A stretch of DNA of 64,000 bases, taken from Verrucomicrobiota bacterium JB023. GTDB lineage: Bacteria > Verrucomicrobiota > Verrucomicrobiia > Verrucomicrobiales > Akkermansiaceae. Location: the NCBI GenBank assembly GCA_030673895.1, contig JAUTCR010000062.1, positions 32,871 to 96,870 on the forward strand, read 5' to 3'. The position numbers and the translations under genes were made by a program. Below the pieces are notes generated by a model. The model searched no databases. It was not told the DNA's origin and worked only from the letters and a program-made list of their open reading frames with translations. Shown piece after piece: positions 36,491-44,752 of this stretch (its first letter is position 1; each line of letters opens with the position of its first letter).

Positions 36491-37627
36491 ATGAAGGTGC
36501 TGCGCATACCAGTGGGGATAGCCATCCTCTTCCTGGTCGGACGCGCATTCTATTCTGAGAATAGCCTCCACGAGCCCGCTCGTCCCACCATTCTCCCTTC
36601 CCTGGTCAAGAAGGCCAGCGCCCTCTTTTCCACCTCGCTGGACGACGTCCGCGCTAGCCGTGGGAAGCCCACTCCAGCAATCGCCGAGGGCTTTCCTCCC
36701 GTCATTAGCAAGGCCACCCCGACTACCGGACCCTGGCCCCTCTCCCCATCCCTCAAGCCCAAGGGACGCGTCCGCCTCCAAATCATCACCGAGGATGTCG
36801 CGAAGAAGCAGTGGGCCTATCGCAGCAAGCACTTCACCTTCGTTTCCGACGCTCCCCTGCGAACTCATGTCCTGAGGGAATTCGCCCTCCAGTTCGAGCT
36901 CACCCACCAATACTGTTGCAAGCTCCCGCTGGCCTTGCAGCGTCTCCATGGCGTTCAGACCCAGCCCATGGCCATCCACCTCATTGAGGATTACGAGCAC
37001 TACATCGCGCGGGGTGGATTGCCTGGTTCCGCCGGCGTTTACCTCAGCCAGCCGGACGTGATTCTCGTGCCCTTCAAGGGGCTCGGCCTCATCTCCCGCC
37101 ATGGCGAATACGCTCTCGATCCCCATCGCTCCACCCAGACCCTGGTCCACGAGGTCACGCACATGCTCATGCGCGGTCCCCTCCTCCAGGCCGGCTGGTT
37201 CTCGGAAGGTGCCGCCGAATACGTCTCCACCATCCCCATGACCAATGACCGGCTCCTGATTGCCAATCACCTCGCTTCAGTCAAAAGCTACGTGACGAGC
37301 TACGGTTACAAGGGCCGGGGCGGGCATAATCTGGGTGCCCGGATACAGCTCACCCCGCTTCAGGAAATGATGGAGTCCGATTACGACACCTTCCTCGATC
37401 TCCCGCACTCCTATCCCTACTCTCTCCTGCTATTCTACTTCCTCGCCCACATGGATGGAGAGCGTGACGGCCAGACTCTGCGCGACTACGTCCAGGTTCT
37501 TCACTCCGGAGGAGACGAAAGCACGGCCCGCAAGGCAATCCTCGCGGGCCGTGATTACAAAACACTTGAGAAACTGCTAACTAACAGTTGGGCACAACAT
37601 GGCATCTATCTGAACTTCGGCAACTAG
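36491..37627 (+). CDS. Secreted gluzincin metallopeptidase (DUF1570/peptidase-MA-like)
   Basis: 378 residues with an N-terminal membrane or signal segment (5-20). The zinc motif HEVTH is at 220-224 and the third ligand lies in WFSEGAAEYVS about 20 residues on, which is the gluzincin layout. The region before (SKHFTFVSDAPLRTHVLREFALQFELTHQYC) resembles the beta-alpha part of DUF1570 proteins common in Planctomycetes and Verrucomicrobia. The substrate is unknown. It follows the deacetylase by 45 bp. Confidence 0.82.
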   Translation: MKVLRIPVGIAILFLVGRAFYSENSLHEPARPTILPSLVKKASALFSTSLDDVRASRGKPTPAIAEGFPPVISKATPTTGPWPLSPSLKPKGRVRLQIITEDVAKKQWAYRSKHFTFVSDAPLRTHVLREFALQFELTHQYCCKLPLALQRLHGVQTQPMAIHLIEDYEHYIARGGLPGSAGVYLSQPDVILVPFKGLGLISRHGEYALDPHRSTQTLVHEVTHMLMRGPLLQAGWFSEGAAEYVSTIPMTNDRLLIANHLASVKSYVTSYGYKGRGGHNLGARIQLTPLQEMMESDYDTFLDLPHSYPYSLLLFYFLAHMDGERDGQTLRDYVQVLHSGGDESTARKAILAGRDYKTLEKLLTNSWAQHGIYLNFGN

Positions 37628-37706
37628 GGGCCTCCAATTCTTGTGTCAGCATCTCGTCGGCCCATTTCCCGCTTTGCATTTTCCGCCGACGTGATGATGA
37701 TCAGCC

Positions 37707-38510
37707 ATGGCGAAGCTGCTGCAAACTTCCGTCCCCGCCCTCGCGGCAATGTTCTGGGGAGGAGCCACCGTCTGGCTTTACAGCTCGGGACGTCTTGCTG
37801 ACTTTCTCATCCCCAAGTTTCACCTCCTGGCCTTTCTTGGCGGCATGGGAATGCTCGTCCTAGGACTGTTCGTCCTCCTCTCCGGTAAGGAACCGGAGGG
37901 CTGTGGACACGATCACGACCATGGTGACGATCACGATCATCACCACGACCAAAGCCCGCTGACGCTCATTCTCCTGATGATTCTCCCGGTGGGTGCCGCC
38001 CTCGCGGCTGATACCTCCAAGGGCTACTCCCTCGATGTCCTTGAGCGGAAGGGACTTTACAACAACCGCGCCGCCCTCGCGAACGCTTACGACATCCCCA
38101 AGTTCACTCGGGAAATGCTGGAGGAAAGCACACCACAAAGCGCCGACGGGCGCTACCAGCTCCCCGTTGGACAAATTTTCTTCTCCGCCGGAGACAGTGG
38201 CATGATGGAAGTCTTCGACGGGCTTGCCGTGGAGACCGAGGGCCAAATCATCGCGGAACGGGACAACAATTCCGATGGGCGTCGCCTCCGCCTTTATCGC
38301 ACGGTGATGACCTGCTGCGCGGCCGATGCTCTCGTCTTGGGCTTTCCTCTTGAGTTTGAAGACGTCGCTCCTCGACTCGAGGAACGGAGCTGGGTCAAAA
38401 TCGGAGGCACGCTCACCTATGAAGAGACGCCCGACGGGCCCTTCCCTCTCTTTCAAGTCGAGCGGGTGGACCCCATCGAGAGCCCGGACTTTATGGAGCT
38501 GGGCTTTTAG
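37707..38510 (+). CDS. TIGR03943/DUF1980-family membrane protein with His-rich loop
   Basis: 267 residues. Two N-terminal membrane helices (about 8-28 and 40-60), a His/Asp cluster at 68-81 that should bind metal, another helix (85-100), then a C-terminal domain with RLYRTVMTCCAADALVLGFPLEF, where the TCCAAD motif is typical of the family. These proteins normally sit beside a DUF318-type permease in metal-regulated operons. No such permease is here, so the gene is an orphan. Its end overlaps the convergent lipoprotein gene by 20 bp. Confidence 0.82.
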   Translation: MAKLLQTSVPALAAMFWGGATVWLYSSGRLADFLIPKFHLLAFLGGMGMLVLGLFVLLSGKEPEGCGHDHDHGDDHDHHHDQSPLTLILLMILPVGAALAADTSKGYSLDVLERKGLYNNRAALANAYDIPKFTREMLEESTPQSADGRYQLPVGQIFFSAGDSGMMEVFDGLAVETEGQIIAERDNNSDGRRLRLYRTVMTCCAADALVLGFPLEFEDVAPRLEERSWVKIGGTLTYEETPDGPFPLFQVERVDPIESPDFMELGF

Positions 38511-39222
38511 CGGGCCGGTTGTGCTCCACCAGGTGCTCCTCCATCACCATCAAGCGTTTGTCAGAGCTGAAGTAGCTGCGACGCTCTTTGACGTAACCAA
38601 TGCGATCAACGAACCAATAATCGTGCCGCAATAGGAGAGGCCCGGTATTCCCCTCCATCCTCAGGTGGCGCGCCTTCATCGTCTTTCCGAGCACCTCGAT
38701 CTCTTCCTCGCCGAGGTAACGAAACAGTCTCGACATCAAGGGCGGGCCATCCGGCTGCGCCTCATCGGGCAGGGACTCCCCCCAGGCATCACCTGCCTTG
38801 GCTGAGGTTTTCCAGAGAGTCAGCGGTTTTTGCAGGATCACCGGGGCATCGTCGCCCAGCTTGCCTCCCTTCGCGAGAATGGCGTCACTTCGCAAGATCA
38901 CATACTCATACTCCGGCTCACCTCCATCCTTGCGCACCTCGAAGCAGGAGAGCTCGCCCGCACCCTCTGCAGGCTCCACAATGCCTCGGTAGGTGCGAGT
39001 CTTCTGGTAATTCTCTTTGATTCCCTCCGGCCCCCGTTCCAGCAACCCTTCCGGGATTTGTGCGGAACGGTCCAGGGTCACCTTCACCTCATACACCCAC
39101 TCCTCCCCCACCCGGGGCGAGAAGAGCAAAGCCGATGGCTCCGCCGTTTGTTTCTTCTCTTCCAAGCATCCGGTGAGGATGACGGCCAAGGCTCCAAAAG
39201 CCAGGCGAGTAAAAATCTCCAT
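38491..39222 (-). CDS. Lipoprotein of unknown function
   Basis: 243 residues from ATG 39222, giving a signal with lipobox ILTGC (lipidated Cys at 19). The mature part is beta-rich (EEWVYEVKVTLDRSAQIP, YEYVILRSDAILAKGG) and reminiscent of outer-membrane-associated lipoproteins that measure or carry lipids, but no family motif is clear. A GTG at 39243 would overlap the TPM gene stop. It is the last of three genes in a row (TPM zinc ribbon, TPM, lipoprotein). Confidence 0.75.
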   Translation of the reverse strand: MEIFTRLAFGALAVILTGCLEEKKQTAEPSALLFSPRVGEEWVYEVKVTLDRSAQIPEGLLERGPEGIKENYQKTRTYRGIVEPAEGAGELSCFEVRKDGGEPEYEYVILRSDAILAKGGKLGDDAPVILQKPLTLWKTSAKAGDAWGESLPDEAQPDGPPLMSRLFRYLGEEEIEVLGKTMKARHLRMEGNTGPLLLRHDYWFVDRIGYVKERRSYFSSDKRLMVMEEHLVEHNRPAKSPAP

Positions 39223-39239
39223 GCCGGAGCCTAGCACTT

Positions 39240-39977
39240 TCACCTCTCCTCTCCAAAGCTCACCTGCACATTTCCTCCTCCACTATGAGGCCCCAGCAGA
39301 CGCTTGCGCGGCACACTACGGGGGAACTCCAGGGGACCAGCCCCCTCCCGCCATCTCTTGAAGAGGATAATCAGGCCGAGCAAGGCCAGTAGTCCTAAAA
39401 AGGAAAAAACGATCAGATAGACCAGCGCGCGCGTTCTCGCCTCCTTGCGAGCCTCTCTCTCTTTACGGGCTTCCACGCCCGCTTGAATCGCCAAGAGCTC
39501 GGCCCGCGACTTGAGAAATCCCAGCCCGGTGGCCACCTCATTAACCATCTCATCAAGACGCTCCTGCCTCGTGCCCACCAACCATGCCATCGTCTTGGCA
39601 TTGCGAATAACAAGCTCGGCATCCGGTCGTAGCAATTCAATCAGCTCGCCCCCGATCGCACACTCCGGCATCCCCTCGGCACCGACCTGGTAGATCACGG
39701 CCCAGTAGCCGGATGTCGCCCAATTGGCCCCAGCCTCCCGGGCCACCACCTCGCTCCCGGCCATTGGCTCGTGAGGGAAGAGGACGACGAAGAGCTCGAA
39801 GTCCTTGGTGACTTTCTCATTGTCAATCCGCGCGGCGATATCATGCCGGTAGTCTTCATCGAGAAAACGCTCCGGATCCCAGATCCCATCATCCGGAGGA
39901 CTCGAGGTATCAAGCGTCTGGGCTCCTCCCGGAGAACCAAACGCCAAGAGAAGTAAGAAAAGTAAAACTGCCCTCAT
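39240..39977 (-). CDS. TPM-domain membrane protein
   Basis: 245 residues. Signal peptide to about 19, an extracytoplasmic TPM (Psb32/YgcG-like) domain with IDNEKVTKDFELFVVLFP and WAVIYQVGAEG, a coiled stretch, then a membrane helix at about 187-207 and a short basic tail. TPM proteins act in membrane protein quality control or phosphatase-like roles in chloroplasts; the bacterial role is open. The start overlaps the upstream TPM gene by four bases. Confidence 0.75.
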   Translation of the reverse strand: MRAVLLFLLLLAFGSPGGAQTLDTSSPPDDGIWDPERFLDEDYRHDIAARIDNEKVTKDFELFVVLFPHEPMAGSEVVAREAGANWATSGYWAVIYQVGAEGMPECAIGGELIELLRPDAELVIRNAKTMAWLVGTRQERLDEMVNEVATGLGFLKSRAELLAIQAGVEARKEREARKEARTRALVYLIVFSFLGLLALLGLIILFKRWREGAGPLEFPRSVPRKRLLGPHSGGGNVQVSFGEER

Positions 39978-40594
39978 CGCCTGTCTCCTTTCGCAATCTC
40001 CCTCTTATATTCCAGAGCCCGCTCGATGAGCAGCTTGCCAGTTTCTTCTACAAATTCCTCCATCCCCTCGGCATAGCGTTCGCGCAAGAAGTGAGGGCGC
40101 AGGGATCGACAGATTTCCTCCCATTCCGAGTCTCTCACCATCGGCTCCAATCCGTAACCAACGGTCACCGACAGGCGCTTCGATTTCGAATCGACCAGGA
40201 AAAGGATTCCAAACGATTTGGCTTCGTCCCCCTCCGGCATCGCTCCCGCATTGAGAAGCCAGAAGCCGAACTCGCGCAGGTCGATCTCAGGCACCAAGGG
40301 AACAAGGCACAGGATGAAGCGGACCTGAGGCAATCGCTTGCCCAATCGCTTGAGGCTCTTCTCGAGCCTCGCCTTCTCATCGGCTGATAGCGTCTGACCC
40401 GCATCGATGATCGCGGTCAGTTCCGGAGGATCGAAGCGGAACTTCCGCACCGCCACTTCCCCGCTGAATCCACACCGAGGACAGGCCGTAGGCTCGTCAT
40501 CCAGAATGAAGCCGCAGGACGGGCACGCCGTGGGGCCCTTGGCGAGAGCTTTCGCCAAGTACATCCGTTCCCGTTTCGCTTCACCCTCGCTCAA
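39974..40594 (-). CDS. TPM-domain protein with N-terminal zinc ribbon
   Basis: 206 residues, no signal peptide. Two CxxC pairs near the start (ACPSCGF and ACPRCGF) form a zinc ribbon. A TPM domain follows (RFDPPELTAIIDAG, FGFWLLNAGAMPEG, SKRLSVTVGYGLEP, LRERYAEGMEEFVEETGKLL). The pair with the membrane TPM protein, coupled by ATGA, suggests two halves of one complex, one cytoplasmic and one exported. Confidence 0.8.
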   Translation of the reverse strand: MSEGEAKRERMYLAKALAKGPTACPSCGFILDDEPTACPRCGFSGEVAVRKFRFDPPELTAIIDAGQTLSADEKARLEKSLKRLGKRLPQVRFILCLVPLVPEIDLREFGFWLLNAGAMPEGDEAKSFGILFLVDSKSKRLSVTVGYGLEPMVRDSEWEEICRSLRPHFLRERYAEGMEEFVEETGKLLIERALEYKREIAKGDRR

Positions 40595-40634
40595 GACGCG
40601 GATAACCTAACGCTGCATCCGGAGCGGACAAAGC

Positions 40635-41915
40635 CTATCGCTCGCCACTGACACGAATCCGGGCCGAGGCTCCGTGCGCATCAAGACCCTCAATCCGGGA
40701 AAACTCGTCCACGACCTCGACCGACTTGGCCACCGCCGCCTTGTCGAGCTTCACCACACTGATCCGCCGTTGGAATTGGTCTGCCCGGAGACCGGAGAAA
40801 CTCTTCCCACTCCCCCCTGTCGGCAGGGTATGGCTCGGTCCCGCGAGGAAATCGCCCACCGCCACGGGTGAGTCATTGCCCACATAGATTGCCCCCGCAG
40901 TCAGAATCCGCGGCAACCATTGCTCCGCATCCGCCACCACGAGTGACAAGTGCTCGGGCGAAAAATCGTTCACCACCTTCACCCCCTGCTCCAGATCGTC
41001 CACCAGGATCGCGAAGGCACCTCCGCTCAAAACCTCCTGCAGATAGTCGCCTCGGGACAACTTGGCCGCCTGCACTTCCACCTCGCCCAGCACCGCCTCC
41101 AGCAGCGTCGGCGACGTGGTGACAAAGCCGATCACGCTATCGCCACCATGCTCCGCCTGTCCCAGGAGATCCGCTGCCACATAATCAGCGCGAGCGGTCT
41201 CATCGGCGAGAACCATGATCTCGCTAGGCCCCGGCAGGAGATCGATGGAGATCGCCCCCACCAGCTGCCTCTTGGCTTCAACGACGAAGCGATTGCCGGG
41301 CCCGACCACCTTCTGCACCGGGCGGACGGATTCCGTCCCTAATGCCATCGCAGCCACGCCTTGGGCTCCTCCCACCTTCAGAACTTCCCTGACCCCCGCG
41401 GCGTGGAGGGCATACAGTAGCTCGGGGTTGACCGAGCCGTCCGGGCCACAAGGCGTTGCGGCCATGATTTCCTTCACCCCGGCTGCTCCAGCAAATCCTG
41501 CCGTCATCAGCGCCGTCGAGACCAGGGGAGCCTTGCCGCCGGGCACATAGCACCCCACCCGCTCGAAGGGGACGAAGCGCTCTCCGACTTCCGCACCCTG
41601 CTCATTCAGCTCCGACCAATCCTGGCGCAGGCTTTTGCTCGCGAAGAAGGTGATATTCCGCAGCGTCGCCTCCACCGCATCCTTCGTGCGAGGATCAATG
41701 GCCGCCCGAGCTTGCTCGAATTCCTCCTCGCTGACCCACAGGCCTCCGGAAAGGTCGGCCTGATCGAACTTTTTCGTCAGGGAGACAAGCGCCTCATCTC
41801 CCCCGCTCCGCACCTGGTCGATGATGCCGGCAACTGCCTCCCGCACCTCATCTCCGGGCACAGCCCGCCGATCAAGCTCGGCAAGAGCCGGATCATCAAA
41901 TCGCAACGTTTTCAT
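40635..41915 (-). CDS. hisD: Histidinol dehydrogenase
   Basis: 426 residues; last enzyme of histidine synthesis, oxidising histidinol to histidine with NAD. Family landmarks are PFERVGCYVPGGKAPLVSTALMTA, VVGPGNRFVVEAKRQL, GPSEIMVLADETARADYVAADLLGQAEHGGDS (with zinc ligands) and SHTLPTGGSGKSFSGL. No other his gene is adjacent. The DUF420 gene precedes it by one base. Confidence 0.98.
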   Translation of the reverse strand: MKTLRFDDPALAELDRRAVPGDEVREAVAGIIDQVRSGGDEALVSLTKKFDQADLSGGLWVSEEEFEQARAAIDPRTKDAVEATLRNITFFASKSLRQDWSELNEQGAEVGERFVPFERVGCYVPGGKAPLVSTALMTAGFAGAAGVKEIMAATPCGPDGSVNPELLYALHAAGVREVLKVGGAQGVAAMALGTESVRPVQKVVGPGNRFVVEAKRQLVGAISIDLLPGPSEIMVLADETARADYVAADLLGQAEHGGDSVIGFVTTSPTLLEAVLGEVEVQAAKLSRGDYLQEVLSGGAFAILVDDLEQGVKVVNDFSPEHLSLVVADAEQWLPRILTAGAIYVGNDSPVAVGDFLAGPSHTLPTGGSGKSFSGLRADQFQRRISVVKLDKAAVAKSVEVVDEFSRIEGLDAHGASARIRVSGER

Positions 41916-41916
41916 C

Positions 41917-42483
41917 TCAATAGTAAGGCTTGAGCATCAAGTAAACAATCGGACCGGTCACCGCGACGTAGAGCCACGCCGGATACACCACGCGCGCGAG
42001 GCGCTTGTGCATCCCGAAGCGATTGGTGATGGCATGGACCAAGGTGAGCAGGATGAAGGGAAAACTCAATGCGGCCAACGCGATGTGGGTGAAGAGAATG
42101 ATGAAATAAACCGTCCTCACCCAGCCCTCGCCGCCGTATCGCGTCTCCTCGTTCGTAAAGTGGTAGGCCACGTAACAGAGAAGGAAGATCGTCGAGACCA
42201 AGGCCGCTCCCCCCATCATCCGTTGATGGAGAACGATGCGCCCTTGCAGAACTGCCCACAGGCCAGCCACCAGCAGGACCGCCACCAAGCTATTGAGCAC
42301 CGCATTCACCCCGGGCAAGAAGGACAGGTCAGTGCCCTCCGGGAGAGGGATGCGGATATCGGGACTCCGCATCAGAGCAACCAAAATCCAGACCAAAATC
42401 GTTACGATCCAGACCGCAACCCTCAACTTACCCGCCAGCGCGTCCTTGCTAGGACGGCTTAAAAATCGCATTCGCTCACTCAT
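41917..42483 (-). CDS. DUF420 membrane protein
   Basis: 188 residues, five predicted membrane helices. DUF420 features are LPGVNAVLNSLVAVLLVAGLWAVLQGRIVLHQRMM, YVAYHFTNEETRYGGEGWVRTVYFIILFTHIALA and the C-terminal YPAWLYVAVTGPIVYLML. The conserved histidines suggest metal or heme binding. DUF420 genes usually travel with Sco and cytochrome oxidase assembly genes, as here with the two Sco-fold genes upstream, which overlap it by 8 bp. Confidence 0.9.
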   Translation of the reverse strand: MSERMRFLSRPSKDALAGKLRVAVWIVTILVWILVALMRSPDIRIPLPEGTDLSFLPGVNAVLNSLVAVLLVAGLWAVLQGRIVLHQRMMGGAALVSTIFLLCYVAYHFTNEETRYGGEGWVRTVYFIILFTHIALAALSFPFILLTLVHAITNRFGMHKRLARVVYPAWLYVAVTGPIVYLMLKPYY

Positions 42484-43183
42484 CGTTCAACTCCCGTTCG
42501 ATGGCTGCAGTCAAAAGCTCTTCTTGGTGCTCATACAAGCCGTCACCCTGTTCCCGCGCCCAAAAGAGGTCTTTTTTTTCCACCATGCGCATTCCGCGCC
42601 CAATCACAGCGAGCCCCATGTCATGGGCGAATCGGCCCATCACCTCGATATCCTCCGGATTGGTTCGCTCCCTGATGGAGAGGAAGGCCGCTTCCTTCTC
42701 CATGTAGCGATGGAGAGTCTCCCGGTCACCAGTCAGAAACCACCAGTCCTCGACGTCAACGTTCAGGGAGTCCGCCATTTCCTGCAATCTCTCGGGGTCG
42801 TCAGTCTCCGGGTCCACGGAGACGCAAACGACATGAAAGTCGGGATGATCCTTATATTTGTTATAAAACTTGAGCAGGTGATCCGCGTTCCGCTGCGCGC
42901 ACATCGGACATTCGGCGAAGAACTCCGCAAGCATCCAGACCTTGTCCTCCAATTCCGACAAACGAACTTCTTCCCCAGCCTGGTTGACCGCGACCAGGTC
43001 CTCCTCCAGCGTTAAGAATTCGGACTTTTCTTGCCGTCCCACGTTCTCCGCCAGCCGCGCTTCAGTCAGCGCACGCTCCTTGGCGAGCCGAGCCTGCCGC
43101 ACCCAGATGAAGCCTCCAGTCAGCAGAAGGCCAAAAACTGCTACGAAACTGTAGATAAGGATGATTTTAACTTTGTCGCTCAT
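42476..43183 (-). CDS. Sco-family protein with a CPMC motif
   Basis: 235 residues from ATG 43183. A membrane anchor at about 8-28 is followed by a thioredoxin-fold Sco-like domain with EFFAECPMCAQRN (C92, C95) and VVCVSVDPETDDPERLQ. Sco proteins deliver copper to the CuA centre of cytochrome oxidase and normally use CxxxC; here the spacing is CxxC, closer to thioredoxins. A His in FAHDMGLAVI may be the third copper ligand. It overlaps its neighbours on both sides. Confidence 0.82.
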   Translation of the reverse strand: MSDKVKIILIYSFVAVFGLLLTGGFIWVRQARLAKERALTEARLAENVGRQEKSEFLTLEEDLVAVNQAGEEVRLSELEDKVWMLAEFFAECPMCAQRNADHLLKFYNKYKDHPDFHVVCVSVDPETDDPERLQEMADSLNVDVEDWWFLTGDRETLHRYMEKEAAFLSIRERTNPEDIEVMGRFAHDMGLAVIGRGMRMVEKKDLFWAREQGDGLYEHQEELLTAAIERELNDE

Positions 43184-43929
43184 TTCTCTTCTTTGGTGGG
43201 ATCTTTCTCCGCCAACAAAATTTTCACCGTCTTGACGAACCAATCGTCGCGGTAGCCATCGGCTAGCTCGGGGCGCCCGCCCTTGACCGCATCCGCCTTG
43301 GCTTGATCGAAATCGAAACGCTCCCCCCGGACATGGACCCGCGGCTTGTCAGGCTTCGGCCAATCTCTTTTCACCACAACGATGCTGGTATCGTAATGCC
43401 ACTCGCCTTCTTTCTGAGAAGGCATGATGCCAAATTTGACCTCGGTCTTCAGCCACTTCAAGGGAACCTCATCCTTGGCTGCGATATGCCAAGTGCCCTC
43501 TTCCTCGGGAAGGTCCGCCATGAGGGCCATCTCCTCGGGATCGTTCGGGTCAACATTGATGAAAAAGACCAGCTTCTTGATTCCCTCTTCCGGCAGGGCG
43601 GCGAGCGCCTTTTCCCTCTCTTCATGCTGGCCCACCTTATCCAATGAGGACTGCATCAAGAGCCAAACATCCTCCTCAATCTGGGTGGTATCGACCACCT
43701 CACCATCCGCAAGCCGAAAGCGCATCTGCCCAATGAGTTCATCAGCGAAGGCTGGACGAAACTCCCCCGTCCTCTCTTCCTCATCAATCTGCTTACTCAA
43801 GTGGGTCAGGTAGCCATACAGAATCCCTCCTCCTCCAAGCACAATCGCGGCAAGCAACAGCCCGGCAGTCTTCCAAAGCTGTCCTTGCGTCACATCCGCC
43901 GGTTCCAATCCCTCAGCCGCTCTCTTCAT
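43180..43929 (-). CDS. Cysteine-less Sco-like paralogue, membrane-anchored
   Basis: 249 residues from ATG 43929. It has one membrane helix (20-40). The following domain aligns by eye with the adjacent Sco protein: EEDVWLLMQSSLDKVG against the VWMLAEFFAECPMC segment, and FFINVDPNDPEEMALMADLP against CVSVDPETDDPERLQEMADSL. The two copper cysteines become Lys98 and Gln101, and the protein has no Cys. It is coupled to the Sco gene by ATGA. A structural or chaperone partner is likely. Confidence 0.7.
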   Translation of the reverse strand: MKRAAEGLEPADVTQGQLWKTAGLLLAAIVLGGGGILYGYLTHLSKQIDEEERTGEFRPAFADELIGQMRFRLADGEVVDTTQIEEDVWLLMQSSLDKVGQHEEREKALAALPEEGIKKLVFFINVDPNDPEEMALMADLPEEEGTWHIAAKDEVPLKWLKTEVKFGIMPSQKEGEWHYDTSIVVVKRDWPKPDKPRVHVRGERFDFDQAKADAVKGGRPELADGYRDDWFVKTVKILLAEKDPTKEEK

Positions 43930-44182
43930 TCGCGCGCGAGACCCTAGCCCTGATCCGGTGGCGATCAAGCTCTGCCGAGCGCTTTCCGCCCCGAACCTGC
44001 CAGCACCGGGTCCCTGAAAATTGACGAACCGAAGCCAATCGCGCCGCAAGCACCTGTTCATCGCTCCCGTTCGGCGTCACGGTCGTCACTCGATTTTCCA
44101 CGACTCCCGGCTCTCCCGCTCGCTCCGAGCGCGTTCTCATCTCGAGCGGAACCGAAAACAAGTCTCTTTGAAAATCCGGTGC

Positions 44183-44641
44183 TCAACCGGTCCGGGCACC
44201 CCGGCGACGGCTAAGGTAGTGGTTGAAGGGAATACGCAATTGGAAGGCTGAGATGAGGATGAACACCACCGCGATCACCACCAAAGGCATCTTCGGCTCC
44301 TCCCTCGCAAAAAACTCAATCAGCAAGCCCGAAACCATTGTCGACAAGGTGAGACCATAGCCTATCGCGAGAAGCCAAATCCTGAATCTCACCAAGAACA
44401 AAGACACAAGGAGGAGTAATGCATTCGTCAGCTCGGCAACGCCCGTGAATATCCGGAAGCCATCAGGGTCCAGCCCCAATGCGGGACTAAAATCATTGAA
44501 CCCTTTCACACTCACGGGATCTCCCATGAGCTTGGGGAATCCAAACTTGGCGAGCATGATGATGGTGAGCAGGGCGAGAATCCAATTCGTCACTGACCTA
44601 TCAACGCCCCACATAGTAGACTCGCTTTCGTTTACCTTCAT
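44183..44641 (-). CDS. DoxX-like membrane protein
   Basis: 152 residues with four hydrophobic helices. The pattern LLTIIMLAKFGFPKLMGDPVSVKGFNDF, then IFTGVAELTNALLLLVSLFLVRFRIW and TMVSGLLIEFF fits small DoxX/DoxD-like proteins. The function is unknown. It is separated by about 250 bp from the Sco cluster and stands alone before the ALDH gene. Confidence 0.7.
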   Translation of the reverse strand: MKVNESESTMWGVDRSVTNWILALLTIIMLAKFGFPKLMGDPVSVKGFNDFSPALGLDPDGFRIFTGVAELTNALLLLVSLFLVRFRIWLLAIGYGLTLSTMVSGLLIEFFAREEPKMPLVVIAVVFILISAFQLRIPFNHYLSRRRGARTG

Positions 44642-44752
44642 CGCCGATAAGAGGCCGTCCCCCCGCCCCTTATTCCCTCTCTGCCGCAGAATGGAGGCAA
44701 CGCCACTCTACTAACATCTTAGTAACGACACAACAATCCCGCGCCGGACGAA

